DNA of 64,000 bases from Archivesica marissinica (lineage: Eukaryota > Mollusca > Bivalvia > Venerida > Vesicomyidae), in NCBI GenBank assembly GCA_014843695.1, contig CM026391.1, forward strand, positions 41,826,598 to 41,890,597. Reading direction: 5' to 3'. Positions 22,401-35,440 of this stretch are shown here, one piece after another (position 1 is the stretch's first letter; each line of letters starts with the position of its first letter). A program made the translations under genes and the position numbers. The notes below the pieces were generated by a model. That model was not told where the DNA came from. It saw only the letters and a program-made list of their open reading frames with translations, and did no database searches.

Positions 22401-22699
22401 TCAGTGTGAGTGGTGTCCTAGCAGCGTCTTGTAATGTATGCTACTTCAGTGTGCGTGGTGTCCTAGCAGCGTCTTGTAATGCATGCTACTTCAGTGTGTG
22501 AGTGGTGTCCTAGCAGCGTCTTGCAATGCATGCTACTTCAGTGTGAGTGGTGTCCTAGCACTGTCTTGTAATGCATGCTACTTCAGTGTGTGAGTGGTGT
22601 CCTAGCACCGTCTTGTAATGCATACTACTTCAGTGTGAGTGGTGTCCTAGCACCGTCTTGTAATGTATGCTACTTCAGTGTGAGTGGTGTCCTAGCAGC

Positions 22700-25600
22700 G
22701 TCTTGTAATGCATGCTACTTCAGTGTGTGAGAAGTGTCCTAGCAGCGTCTTGTAATGCATGCTACTTCATTGTGAGTGGTGTCCTAGTAGCGTCTTGCAA
22801 TGCATGCTACTTCAGTGTGCGTGGTGTCCTAGCAGCGTCTTGTAATGCATGCTACTGCAGTGTGTGAGTGGTGTCCTAGCAGCGTATTGTAATGCATGCT
22901 ACTTCAGTGTGTGAGTGGTAATCTAGCAGCCTCTTGTAATACACACTTCAGTGTGAGAGGGTGTCCTAGCAGCCTCTTGTAAGGCATGCTACTTCAGTGT
23001 GTGAGTGGTGTCCTAGCAGCCTCTTGTAATGCATGCTACTTCAGTGTGAGTGGTGTTCTAGAGCCTCTTGTAATGCATGCTACTTCAGTGTGGGTGGGTC
23101 TAGCAGCGTCTTGTAATGCATCTACTTCAGCGTGTGAGTGGTGTCCTAGCAGCGTCTTGTAATGCATGCTACTTCAGTGTGTGAGAAGTGTCCTAGCAGC
23201 GTCTTGTAATGCATGCTACTTCATTGTGAGTGGTGTCCTAGCAGCGTCTTGAAATGCATGTTACTTCAGTGTGCGTGGTGTCCTAGCAGCGTCTTGTAAT
23301 GCATGCTACTTCAGTGTGTGAGTGGTGTCCTAGCAGCGTATTGTAATGCATGCTACTTCAGTGTGTGAGTGGTATTCTAGCAGCCTCTTGTAATACATGC
23401 TACTTCAGTGTGAGAGTGGTGTCCTAGCAGCCTCTTGTAATGCATGCTACTTCAGTGTGTGAGTGGTGTCCTAGCAGCCTCTTGTAATGCATGCTACTTC
23501 AGTGTGAGTGGTGTTCTAGCAGCCTCTTGTAATGCATGCTACTTCAGTGTGGGTGGTGTCCTAGCAGCGTCTTGTAATGCATGCTACTTCAGTGTGTGAG
23601 TGGTGTCCTAGCAGCCTCTTGCAATGCATGCTACTTCAGTGTGTGAGTGGTGTCCTAGCAGCGTCTTGTAATGCATGCTACTTCAGTGTGTGAGTGGTGT
23701 CCTAGCAGCGTCTTGTAATGCATGCTACTTCAGTGTGTGAGTGGTGTCCTAGCAGCCTCTTGTAATGCATGCTACTTCAGTGTGTGAGTGGTGTCCTAGC
23801 AGCCTCTTGTAATGCATGCTACTTCAGTGTGTGAGTGGTGTTCTAGCAGCCTCTTGTAATACATGCTACTTCAGTGTGAGAGTGGTGTCCTAGCAGCCTC
23901 TTGTAATGCATGCTACTTCAGTGTGTGAGTGGTGTCCTAGCAGCCTCTTGTAATGCATGCTACTTCAGTGTGAGTGGTGTCCTAGCAGCCTCTTGTAATG
24001 CATGCTACTTCAGTGTGGGTGGTGTCCTAGCACCGTCTTGTAATGCATGCTACTTCAGTGTGTGAGTGGTGTCCTAGCAGCCTCTTGCAATGCATGCTAC
24101 TTCAGTGTGTGAGTGGTGTCCTAGCAGCGTCTTGTAATGCATGTTACTTCAGTGTGTGAGTGGTGTCCTAGCAGCGTCTTTTAATGCATGCTACTTCAGT
24201 GTGTGAGTGGTGTCCTAGCAGCCTCTTGTAATGCATGCTACTTCAGTGTGTAAGTGGTGTCCTAGCAGCCTCTTGTAATGCATGCTACTTCAGTGTGTGA
24301 GTGGTGTCCTAGCACCCTCTTGTAATGCATGCTACTTCAGTGTGTGAGTGGTGTCCTAGCAGCGTCTTGTAATGCATGCTACTTCAGTGTGTGAGTGGTG
24401 TCCTAGCAGCGTCTTGCAATGCATGCTACTTCAGTGAGTGGTGTCCTAGCAGCGTCTTGTAATGCATGCTACTTCAGTGTGTGAGTGGTGTCCTAGCAGC
24501 GTCTTGTAATGCATGCTACTTCAGTGTGTGAGTGGTGTCCTAGCAGCGTCTTGCAATGCATGCTACTTCAGTGTGAGTGGTGTCCTAGCAGCGTCTTGTA
24601 ATGCATGCTACTTCAGTGTGAGTGGTGTCCTAGCAGCGTCTTGTAATGCATGCTACTTCAGTGTGTGAGTGGTGTCCTAGCAGCGTCTTGCAATGCATGC
24701 TACTTCAGTGTGAGTGGTGTCCTAGCACTGTCTTGTAATGCATGCTACTTCAGTGTGTGAGTGGTGTCCTAGCACCGTCTTGTAATGCATGCTACTTCAG
24801 TGTGAGTGGTGTCCTAGCACCGTCTTGTAATGCATGCTACTTCAGTGTGAGTGGTGTCCTAGCAGCGTCTTGTAATGCATGCTACTTCAGTGTGTGAGAG
24901 GTGTCCTAGCAGCGTCTTGTAATGCATGCTACTTCATTGTGAGTGGTGTCCTAGCAGCGTCTTGCAATGCATGCTACTTCAGTGTGCGTGGTGTCCTAGC
25001 AGCGTCTTGTAATGCATGCTACTTCAGTGTGTGAGTGGTGTCCTAGCAGCGTCTTGTAATGCATGCTACTTCAGTGTGTGAGTGGTAATCTAGCAGCCTC
25101 TTGTAATGCATGCACTTCAGTGTGTGAGTGGTGTCCTAGCAGCCTCTTGTAATGCATGCTACTTCAGTGTGTGAGTGGTGTCCTAGCAGCCTCTTGTAAT
25201 GCATGCTACTTCAGTGTGAGTGGTGTCCTAGCAGCCTCTTGTAATGCATGCTACTTCAGTGTGAGTGGTGTCCTAGCACCGTCTTGTAATGTATGCTACT
25301 TCAGTGTGAGTGGTGTCCTAGCAGCGTCTTGTAATGCATGCTACTTCAGTGTGTGAGAAGTGTCCTAGCAGCGTCTTGTAATGCATGCTACTTCATTGTG
25401 AGTGGTGTCCTAGTAGCGTCTTGCAATGCATGTTACTTCAGTGTGCGTGGTGTCCTAGCAGCGTCTTGTAATGCATGCTACTGCAGTGTGTGAGTGGTGT
25501 CCTAGCAGCGTATTGTAATGCATGCTACTTCAGTGTGTGAGTGGTAATCTAGCAGCCTCTTGTAATACATGCACTTCAGTGTGAGAGTGGTGTCCTAGCA

Positions 25601-25970
25601 GCCTCTTGTAAGGCATGCTACTTCAGTGTGTGAGTGGTGTCCTAGCAGCCTCTTGTAATGCATGCTACTTCAGTGTGAGTGGTGTTCTAGAAGCCTCTTG
25701 TAATGCATGCTACTTCAGTGTGGGTGGTGTCTTAGCAGCGTCTTGTAATGCATGCTACTTCAGCGTGTGAGTGGTGTCCTAGCAGCGTCTTGTAATGCAT
25801 GCTACTTCAGTGTGTGAGAAGTGTCCTAGCAGCGTCTTGTAATGCATGCTACTTCATTGTGAGTGGTGTCCTAGTAGCGTCTTGAAATGCATGTTACTTC
25901 AGTGTGCGTGGTGTCCTAGCAGCGTCTTGTAATGCATGCTACTTCAGTGTGTGAGTGGTGTCCTAGCAGC
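22700..25970 (+). repeat. duplicated block in satellite 1 (about 2.63-kb shift)
   Basis: The rare sequence GTGTGAGAAGTGTCC occurs at about 22725 and 23179 and again at about 25351 and 25812, with matching flanks (GTATTGTAATG, GGTAATCTAGC, TTCTAG units). About 22700-23340 therefore duplicates about 25330-25970, at an offset of 2626-2633 bp. Confidence 0.7.
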
Positions 25971-28900
25971 GTATTGTAATGCATGCTACTTCAGTGTGTG
26001 AGTGGTATTCTAGCAGCCTCTTGTAATACATGCTACTTCAGTGTGAGAGTGGTGTCCTAGCAGCCTCTTGTAATGCATGCTACTTCAGTGTGTGAGTGGT
26101 GTCCTAGCAGCCTCTTGTAATGCATGCTACTTCAGTGTGAGTGGTGTTCTAGCAGCCTCTTGTAATGCATGCTACTTCAGTGTGGGTGGTGTCCTAGCAG
26201 CGTCTTGTAATGCATGCTACTTCAGTGTGTGAGTGGTGTCCTAGCAGCCTCATGCAATGCATGCTACTTCAGTGTGTGAGTGGTGTCCTAGCAGCGTCTT
26301 GTAATGCATGTTACTTCAGTGTGTGAGTGGTGTCCTAGCAGCGTCTTTTAATGCATGCTACTTCAGTGTGTGAGTGGTGTCCTAGCAGCCTCTTGTAATG
26401 CATGCTACTTCAGTGTGTGAGTGGTGTCCTAGCAGCCTCTTGTAATGCATGCTACTTCAGTGTGTGAGTGGTGTTCTAGCAGCCTCTTGTAATACATGCT
26501 ACTTCAGTGTGAGAGTGGTGTCCTAGCAGCCTCTTGTAATGCATGCTACTTCAGTGTGTGAGTGGTGTCCTAGCAGCCTCTTGTAATGCATGCTACTTCA
26601 GTGTGAGTGGTGTTCTAGCAGCCTCTTGTAATGCATGCTACTTCAGTGTGGGTGGTGTCCTAGCAGCGTCTTGTAATGCATGCTACTTCAGTGTGTGAGT
26701 GGTGTCCTAGCAGCCTCTTGCAATGCATGCTACTTCAGTGTGTGAGTGGTGTCCTAGCAGCGTCTTGTAATGCATGCTACTTCAGTGTGTGAGTGGTGTC
26801 CTAGCAGCGTCTTGTAATGCATGCTACTTCAGTGTGTGAGTGGTGTCCTAGCAGCCTCTTGTAATGCATGCTACTTCAGTGTGTGAGTGGTGTCCTAGCA
26901 GCCTCTTGTAATGCATGCTACTTCAGTGTGTGAGTGGTGTCCTAGCAGCCTCTTGTAATGCATGCTACTTCAGTGTGTGAGTGGTGTCATAGCAGCGTCT
27001 TGCAATGCATGCTACTTCAGTGTGAGTGGTGTCCTAGCAGCGTCTTGTAATGCATGCTACTTCGGTGTGTGAGTGGTGTCCTAGCAGCGTCTTGTAATGC
27101 ATGCTACTTCAGTGTGTGAGTGGTGTCCTAGCAGCGTCTTGCAATGCATGCTACTTCAGTGAGTGGTGTCCTAGCAGCGTATTGTAATGCATGCTACTTC
27201 AGTGTGTGAGTGGTGTTCTAGCAGCCTCTTGTAATACATGCTACTTCAGTGTGAGAGTGGTGTCCTAGCAGCCTCTTGTAATGCATGCTACTTCAGTGTG
27301 TGAGTGGTGTCCTAGCAGCCTCTTGTAATGCATGCTACTTCAGTGTGTGAGTGGTGTCCTAATAGCGTCTTGCAATGCATGCTACTTCAGTGTGCGTGGT
27401 GTCCTAGCAGCGTCTTGTAATGCATGCTACTTCAGTGTGTGAGTGGTGTCCTAGCAGCGTCTTGCAATGCATATTACTTCAGTGTGAGTGGTGTCCTAGC
27501 AACGTCTTGTAATCCATGCTAGTTCAGTGTGAGTGGTGTCCTTGCTGCCTCTTGAAATGCATGCTGCTTCAGTGTGAGTGGTGTCCTGGCACCGTCTTGT
27601 AATGCATGCTACTTCAGTGGGAGTGGTGTCCTAGCACTGTCTTGTAATGCATGCTACTTCAGTGTGAGTGGTGTCCTAGCAGCGTCTTGTAATGCAAGCT
27701 ACTTCAGTGTGAGTGGTGTCCTAGCACCATCTTGTAATGCATGCTACTTCAGTGTGAGTGGTGTCCTAGCAGCGTCTTGCAATGCATGCTACTTCAGTGT
27801 GTGAGTGGTGTCCTAGCAGCGTCTTGTAATGCATGCTACTTCAGTGTGTGAGTGGTGTCCTAGCAGCGTCTTGTAATGCATGCTACATCAGTGTGAGCGA
27901 TGTCCTAGCAGCGTCTTGTAATACATGCTACTTCAGTGTGAGTGGTGCCCTTGCAGCCGCTTGCAATGCATGCTACTTCAGTGTTAGTAGTTTCCTAGCA
28001 CCGTCTTGTAATGCATACTACTTCAGTGTGAGTGGTGTCCTAGCACCGTCTTATAATGCATGCTACTTCAGTGTGAGTGGTGTCCTAGCAGCGTCTTGTA
28101 ATGCATGCTACTTCAGTGTGAGTGGTGTCCTAGCACCGTCTTGTAATGCATGCTACTTCAGTTTGGGTGGTGTACTAGCAGCGTCTTGCAATGCATGCTA
28201 CTTCAGTGTTTGAGTGGTGTCCTAGTAGCGTCTAGCAATGCATGCTACTTCAGAGTGTATGGTGTCCTAGCAGCCTCTTGCAATGCATGCTACTTCAGTG
28301 TGTGAGTGGTGTCCTAGCAGCGTCTTGTAATGGATGCTACTTCAGTGTGTGAGTGGTGTCCTAGCAGCCTCTTGCAATGCATGCTACATCAGTGTGTGAG
28401 TGGTGTCCTAGCAGCGTCTTGCAATGCATGCTACTTCAGTGTGAGTGGTGTCCTAGCAACGTCTTGTAATGCATGCTACTTCAGTGTGTGAGTGGTGTCC
28501 GAGCAGCGTCTTGCAATGCAAGCTACTTCAGTGTGTGCGTGGTGTTCTGGCAGCCTCTTGTAATACATGCTACTTCAGTGTGTGAGTGGTGTCCTAGCAG
28601 CCTCTTGTAATGCATGCTACTTCAGTGTGAGTGGTGTCCTAGTAGCCTTTTGTAATACATGCTACTTCAGTGAGTGAGTGGTGTCCTAGCAGCGTCTTCC
28701 AATGGTTTCTACTTCAGTGTGTGAGTGGTGTCCTAGCAGCGTCTTGTAATGCATGCTACTTCAGTGTGTAGGGTGTCCTAGCAGCGTCTTGCAATGCATG
28801 CTACTTCAGTGTGTGAGTGGTGTCCTAGCAGCCTCTTGCAATGCATGCTACTTCAGTGTGAGTGGTGTCCTAGCAGCCTCTTGCAATGCATGCTACTTCA

Positions 28901-31900
28901 GTGTGAGTGGTGTCCTAGCACCGTCTTGTAATGCATGCTACTTCAGTGTGAGTGGTGTTCTAGCACCGTCTTGTAATGCATGCTACTTCAGTGTGAGTGT
29001 TGTCCTAGCAGCGTCTTGTAATGCATGCTACTTCAGTGTGAGTGGTTTCCTAGCACCGTCTTGTAATGCATGCTACTTCAGTGTGAGTGGTGTCCTAGCA
29101 GCGTCTTGCAATGCATGCTACTTCAGTGTGTGAGTGGTGTCCTAGCAGCGTCTTGTAATGCATGCTACTTCAGTGTGTGAGTGGTGTCCTAGCAGCGTCT
29201 TGTAATGCATGCTACTTCAGTGTGTGAGTGGTGTCCTAGCAGCGTCTTGCAATGCATGCTACTTCAGTGTGAGTGGTGTCCTAGCAGCGTCTTGTAATGC
29301 ATGCTACTTCAGTGTGTGAGTGGTGTCCTAGCAGCGTCTTGCAATGCATACTACTTCAGTGTGAGTGGTGTCCTAGCAGCGTCTTGTAATGCATGCTACT
29401 TCAGTGTGAGTGGTGTCCTAGCAGCCTCTTGTAATGCATGCTACTTCAGTGTGAGTGGTGTCCTAGCACCGTCTTGTAATGCATGCTACTTCAGTGGGAG
29501 TGGTGTCCTAGCACCGTCTTGTAATGCATGCTACTTCAGTGTGAGTGGTGTCCTAGCAGCGTCTTGTAATGCATGCTACTTCAGTGTGAGTGGTGTCCTA
29601 GCACCATCTTGTAATGCATGCTACTTCAGTGTGAGTGGTGTCCTAGCAGCGTCTTGCAATGCATGCTACTTCAGTGTGTGAGTGGTGTCCTAGCAGCGTC
29701 TTGTAATGCATGCTACTTCAGTGTGTGAGTGGTGTCCTAGCAGCCGTCTTGTAATGCATGCTACTTCAGTGAGTGGTGTCCTAGCACTCTTGACCGTGTG
29801 GTGTGCTAGCCGCTTGCAATGCATGCTACTTCAGAGTGAGTGGTGTCTAGCGCTTAATGCATGCTACTCTGAGTGGTGTCCTAGCAGCGTCTTGTAATGC
29901 ATGCTACTTCAGTGTGAGTGGTGTCCTAGCACCGTCTTGTAATGCATGCTACTTCAGTGTGAGTGGTGTCCTAGCAGCGTCTTGTAATGCATGCTACTTC
30001 AGTGTGAGTGGTGTCCTAGCAGCGTCTTGTAATGCATGCTACTTCAGTGTGTATGGTGTCCTAGCAGCCTCTTGCAATGCATGCTACTTCAGTGTGTGAG
30101 TGGTGTCCTAGCAGCGTCTTGTAATGCATGCTACTTCAGTGTGTGAGTGGTGTCCTAGCAGCCTTGTAATCATGCTACTTCAGTGGAGTGGTGTCCTAGC
30201 AGCGTCTTGTAATGCATGCTACTTCAGTGTGAGTGGTGTCCTAAGTCTTTAATGCATGCTACTTCAGTGGAGTGGTGTCCTAGCAGCGTCTTGTAATGCA
30301 TGCTACTTCAGTGTGAGTGGTGTCCTAGCAGCGTCTTGTAATGCATGCTACTTCAGTGTGAGTGGTGTCCTAGCAGCGTCTTGCAATGCATGCTACTTCA
30401 GTGTGTGAGTGGTGTCCTAGCAGCGTCTTGTAATGCATGCTACTTCAGTGTGTGAGTGGTGTCCTAGCAGCGTCTTGCAATGCATGCTACTTCAGTGTGA
30501 GTGGTGTCCTAGCAGCGTCTTGTAATGCATGCTACTTCAGTGTGTGAGTGGTGTCCTAGCAGCGTCTTGTAATGCATGCTACTTCAGTGTGAGTGGTGTC
30601 CTAGCAGCGTCTTGTAATGCATGCTACTTCAGTGTGTGAGTGGTGTCCTAGCAGCGTCTTGTAATGCATGCTACTCAGTGTGAGTGGGTCCTAGCAGCGT
30701 CTTGTAATGCATGCACTTCAGTGGAGTGGTGTCCTAGCACCGTCTTGTAATGCATGCTACTTCAGGTGTGTGGGTGGTGTACTAGCAGCGTCTGCAATGC
30801 TGCTATTCAGTGTTTGAGTGGTGTCCTAGCAGCGTTTGCAATGCATGCTACTTCAGTGTATGGTGTCCTAGCAGCCTCTTGAATGCATGCTACTTCAGGT
30901 TTGAGTGGTGTCCTAGCAGCGTCTTGTAATGCATGCTACTCAGTGTGTGAGTGGTGTCCTAGCAGCCTCTTGCAATGCATGCTACTTCAGTGTGTGAGTG
31001 GTGTCCTAGCAGCGTCTTGTAATGCATGCTACTTCAGTGTGTGAGTGGTGTCCTAGCAGCGTCTTGTAATGCATGCTACTTCAGTGTGTGAGTGGTGTCC
31101 TAGCAGCGTCTTGCAATGCATGCTACTTCAGTGTGTGAGTGGTGTCCTAGCAGCGTCTTGTAATGCATGCTACTTCAGTGTGTGAGTGGTGTCCTAGCAG
31201 CCTCTTGTAATGCATGCTACTTCAGTGTGAGTGGTGTCCTAGCAGCGTCTTGTAATGCATGCTACTTCAGTGTGAGTGGTGTCCTAGCAGCGTCTTGCAA
31301 TGCATGCTACTTCAGTGTGTGAGTGGTGTCCTAGCAGCGTCTTGTAATGCATGCTACTTCAGTGTGAGTGGTGTCCTAGCAGCCTCTTGCAATGCATGCC
31401 ACTTCATGTGTGAGTGGAGTCTAGCCTTGCATGCTGCTACTTCAGTGTGAGTGGTGTCCTGCAGCCTCTGCATTACTTCAGTGTGAGTGGTGTCCTAGCA
31501 CCGTCTTGTAATGCATACTACTTCAGTGTGAGTGGTGTCCTAGCACCGTCTTGTAATGCATACTACTTCCGTGTGAGTGTTGTCCTAGCAGCGTCTTGTA
31601 ATGCATGCTACATCAGTGTGAGTGGTTTCCTAGCACCGTCTTGTAATGCATGCTACTTCAGTGTGAGTGGTGTCCTAGCAGCGTCTTGCAATGCATGCTA
31701 CTTCAGTGTGTGAGTGGTGTCCTAGCAGCGTCTTGTAATGCATGCTACTTCAGTGTTTGAGTGGTGTCCTAGCAGCGTCTTGTAATGCATGCTACTTCAG
31801 TGTGAGTGGTGTCCTAGCAGCGTCTTGTAATGCATGCTACTCCTTCAGTGTGTGAGTGGTGTCCTAGCAGCGTCTTGTAATGCATGCTACTTCAGTGTGT

Positions 31901-33448
31901 GAGTGGTGTCCTAGCAGCCTCTTGTAATGCATGCTACTTCAGTGTGAGTGGTGTCCTAGCAGCGTCTTGTAATGCATGCTACTTCAAGTGTGGTCCTAGC
32001 AGCCTCTTGTAATGCATGCTACTTCAGTGTGTGAGTGGTGTCCTAGCAGCGTCTTGTAATGCATGCTACTTCAGTGTGTGAGTGGTGTCCTAGCAGCGTC
32101 TTGCAATGCATGCTACTTCAGTGTGAGTGGTGTCCTAGCAGCGTCTTGTAATGCATGCTACTTCAGTGTGTCAGTGGTGTCCTAGCAGCCTCTTGTAATG
32201 CATGCTACTTCAGTGTGAGTGGTGTCCTAGCAGCCTCTTGTAATGCATGCTACTTCAGTGTGAGTGGTGTCCTAGCAGCCTCTTGAAATGCATGCTACTT
32301 CAATGTGTGAGTGGTGTCCTAGCAGCATCTTGTAATGCATGCTACTTCAATGTGAGTGGTGTCCTAGCAGCCTCTTTTAATGCATGCTACTTCAATGTGT
32401 GAGTGGTGTCCTAGCAGCGTCTTGTAATGCATGCTACTTCAGTGTGTGAGTGGTGTCCTAGCAGCGTCTTGCAATGCATGCTACTTCAGTGAGTGAGTGG
32501 TGTCCTAGCAGCGTCTTGTAATGCATGCTACTTCAGTGTGTGAGTGGTGTCCTAGCAGCCTCTTGTAATACATGCTACTTCAGTGTGAGAGTGGTGTCCT
32601 AGCAGCGTCTTGTAATGCATGCTACTTCAGTGTTTGAGTGGTGTCCTAGCAGCCTCTTGTAATGCATGCTACTTCAGTGTGGGTGGTGTCCTAGCAGCGT
32701 CTTGTAATGCATGCTACTTCAGTGTGTGAGTGGTATCCTAGCAGCCTCTTGCAATGCATGCTACTTCAGTGTGTGAGTGGTGTCCTAGCAGCCTCTTGTA
32801 ATGCATGCTACTTCAATGTGAGTGGTGTCCTGGCAGCCTCTTGTAATGCATGCTACTTCAGTGTGGGTGGTGTCCTAGCAGCGTCTTGTAATGCATGTTA
32901 CTTCAGTGTGTGAGTGGTCTCCTAGCAGCGTCTTGTAATGCATGCTACTTCAGTGTGTGAGTGGTGTCCTAGCAGCCTCTTGTAATGCATGCTACTTCAG
33001 TGTGTGAGTGGTGTCCTAGCAGCCTCTTGTAATGCATGCTACTTCAGTGTGAGTGGTGTCCTAGCAGCGTCTTGTAATGCATGCTACTTCAGTGTGTGAG
33101 TGGTGTCCTAGCAGCGTCTTGTAATGCATGCTGCTTCAGTGTGTAAGTGGTGTCCTAGCAGCGTCTTGTAATGCATGCTATTTCAGTGTGTGAGTGGTGT
33201 CCTGGTAGCGTCTTGCAATGCATGCTACTTCAGTGTGTGAGTGGTGTCCTAGCAGCGTCTTGTAATGCATGCTACTTCAGTGTGTGTGGTTTCCTAGCAG
33301 CGTCTTGCAATGCATGCTACTTCAGTTTGTGAGTGGTGTCCTAGCAGCGTCTTGTAATGCATGCTACTTCAGTGTGTGAGTGGTGTCCTAGCAGCGTCTT
33401 GTAATGCATGCTACTTCAGTGTTTGAGTGGTGTCCTAGCAGCCTCTTG

Positions 33449-34448
33449 NNNNNNNNNNNNNNNNNNNNNNNNNNNNNNNNNNNNNNNNNNNNNNNNNNNN
33501 NNNNNNNNNNNNNNNNNNNNNNNNNNNNNNNNNNNNNNNNNNNNNNNNNNNNNNNNNNNNNNNNNNNNNNNNNNNNNNNNNNNNNNNNNNNNNNNNNNNN
33601 NNNNNNNNNNNNNNNNNNNNNNNNNNNNNNNNNNNNNNNNNNNNNNNNNNNNNNNNNNNNNNNNNNNNNNNNNNNNNNNNNNNNNNNNNNNNNNNNNNNN
33701 NNNNNNNNNNNNNNNNNNNNNNNNNNNNNNNNNNNNNNNNNNNNNNNNNNNNNNNNNNNNNNNNNNNNNNNNNNNNNNNNNNNNNNNNNNNNNNNNNNNN
33801 NNNNNNNNNNNNNNNNNNNNNNNNNNNNNNNNNNNNNNNNNNNNNNNNNNNNNNNNNNNNNNNNNNNNNNNNNNNNNNNNNNNNNNNNNNNNNNNNNNNN
33901 NNNNNNNNNNNNNNNNNNNNNNNNNNNNNNNNNNNNNNNNNNNNNNNNNNNNNNNNNNNNNNNNNNNNNNNNNNNNNNNNNNNNNNNNNNNNNNNNNNNN
34001 NNNNNNNNNNNNNNNNNNNNNNNNNNNNNNNNNNNNNNNNNNNNNNNNNNNNNNNNNNNNNNNNNNNNNNNNNNNNNNNNNNNNNNNNNNNNNNNNNNNN
34101 NNNNNNNNNNNNNNNNNNNNNNNNNNNNNNNNNNNNNNNNNNNNNNNNNNNNNNNNNNNNNNNNNNNNNNNNNNNNNNNNNNNNNNNNNNNNNNNNNNNN
34201 NNNNNNNNNNNNNNNNNNNNNNNNNNNNNNNNNNNNNNNNNNNNNNNNNNNNNNNNNNNNNNNNNNNNNNNNNNNNNNNNNNNNNNNNNNNNNNNNNNNN
34301 NNNNNNNNNNNNNNNNNNNNNNNNNNNNNNNNNNNNNNNNNNNNNNNNNNNNNNNNNNNNNNNNNNNNNNNNNNNNNNNNNNNNNNNNNNNNNNNNNNNN
34401 NNNNNNNNNNNNNNNNNNNNNNNNNNNNNNNNNNNNNNNNNNNNNNNN
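33449..34448. other. assembly gap, exactly 1000 N
   Basis: A round-number run of N, as used for scaffold joins of unknown size. Satellite 1 lies on the left and satellite 2 on the right, so the two arrays may not truly be neighbours. Confidence 0.99.
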
Positions 34449-35295
34449 TATACATATACATTATATACATTATACACAAATACATTATACACATATACAT
34501 TATATACATATACATTATATACATATACATTATACACATATACATTATATACATACATTATATACATATACATTATATACATATACATTATATACATACC
34601 CTACAATATACACATATACATTATATACATACCCTACAATAATCTGGCATATACATATATATATACCTACAAAAAATACATTATATACATACCCTACAAT
34701 AATAGGCCATATACATATACATTATATACATACCCTACAATAAATAGGCCATATACATATACATTATATACATACCCTACAATAAATAGGCCATATACAT
34801 TATATACATACCCTACAATAATAGCCAAATAGGCCATATACATATACATTATATACATACTCTACAATAATAGCCAAATAGGCCATATACATATACATTA
34901 TATACATACCCTACAATAATAGCCAAATAGGCCATATACATATACATTATATACATATACATTATATACATATACATTATATACATGTACATTATATACA
35001 TATACATTATATACATATACATTATATACATACTCTACAATAATAGCCAAATAGGCCATATACATATACATTATATACATACCCTACAATAATAGCCAAA
35101 TAGGCCATATACATATACATTATATACATACCCTACAATAATAGCCAAATAGGCCATATACATATACATTATATACATACCCTACAATAATAGCCAAATA
35201 GGCCATATACATATACATTATATACATACCCTACAATAATAGCCAAATAGGCCATATACATATACATTATATACATACCCTACAATAAATAGGCC

Positions 35296-35440
35296 ATATA
35301 CATATACATTATATACATATACATTATATACATATACATTATATACATATACATTATATACATATACATTATATACATATACATTATATACATATACATT
35401 ATATACATATACATTATATACATATACATTATATACATAC
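35296..35440. repeat. 15-bp subrepeat expansion inside satellite 2
   Basis: About nine to ten uninterrupted copies of CATATACATTATATA without the CCCTACAATA part of the full unit, which points to a local slippage expansion. Confidence 0.85.

Larger units (their letters stand above)
9431..33448 (+). repeat. satellite 1: 45/47-bp tandem repeat, 24 kb
   Basis: Head-to-tail units contain GCATGCTACTTCAGTGTGAG followed by TGGTGTCCTAGCAGCGTCTT and GTAAT. Units come in two main lengths: 45 bp, and 47 bp with an extra GT or TG in the GTGTG tract. From the span there are roughly 520 copies. Common variants are AGCCTC for AGCGTC, CACCGTC, and TGCAATG for TGTAATG. Each unit carries the palindrome GCATGC. 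Because 45 is divisible by three, runs of 45-bp units stay open and give a 15-residue periodic translation; each 47-bp unit shifts the frame. These are not genes. The array runs into the 1000-N gap, so its true length is unknown. Confidence 0.97.

Noticed and set aside
9529..32913. Cys-rich periodic peptides (15-residue period, SGVLAASCNACYFSV) across satellite 1
   Set aside because: The 45-bp unit is a multiple of three, so runs stay open until a 47-bp unit shifts frame. They begin and end at arbitrary units.
9431..33448. CRISPR array
   Set aside because: The units are contiguous without unique spacers, and the context is a eukaryotic genome.
33388..34832. Open frames crossing the 1000-N gap
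   Set aside because: They consist mostly of unknown bases.
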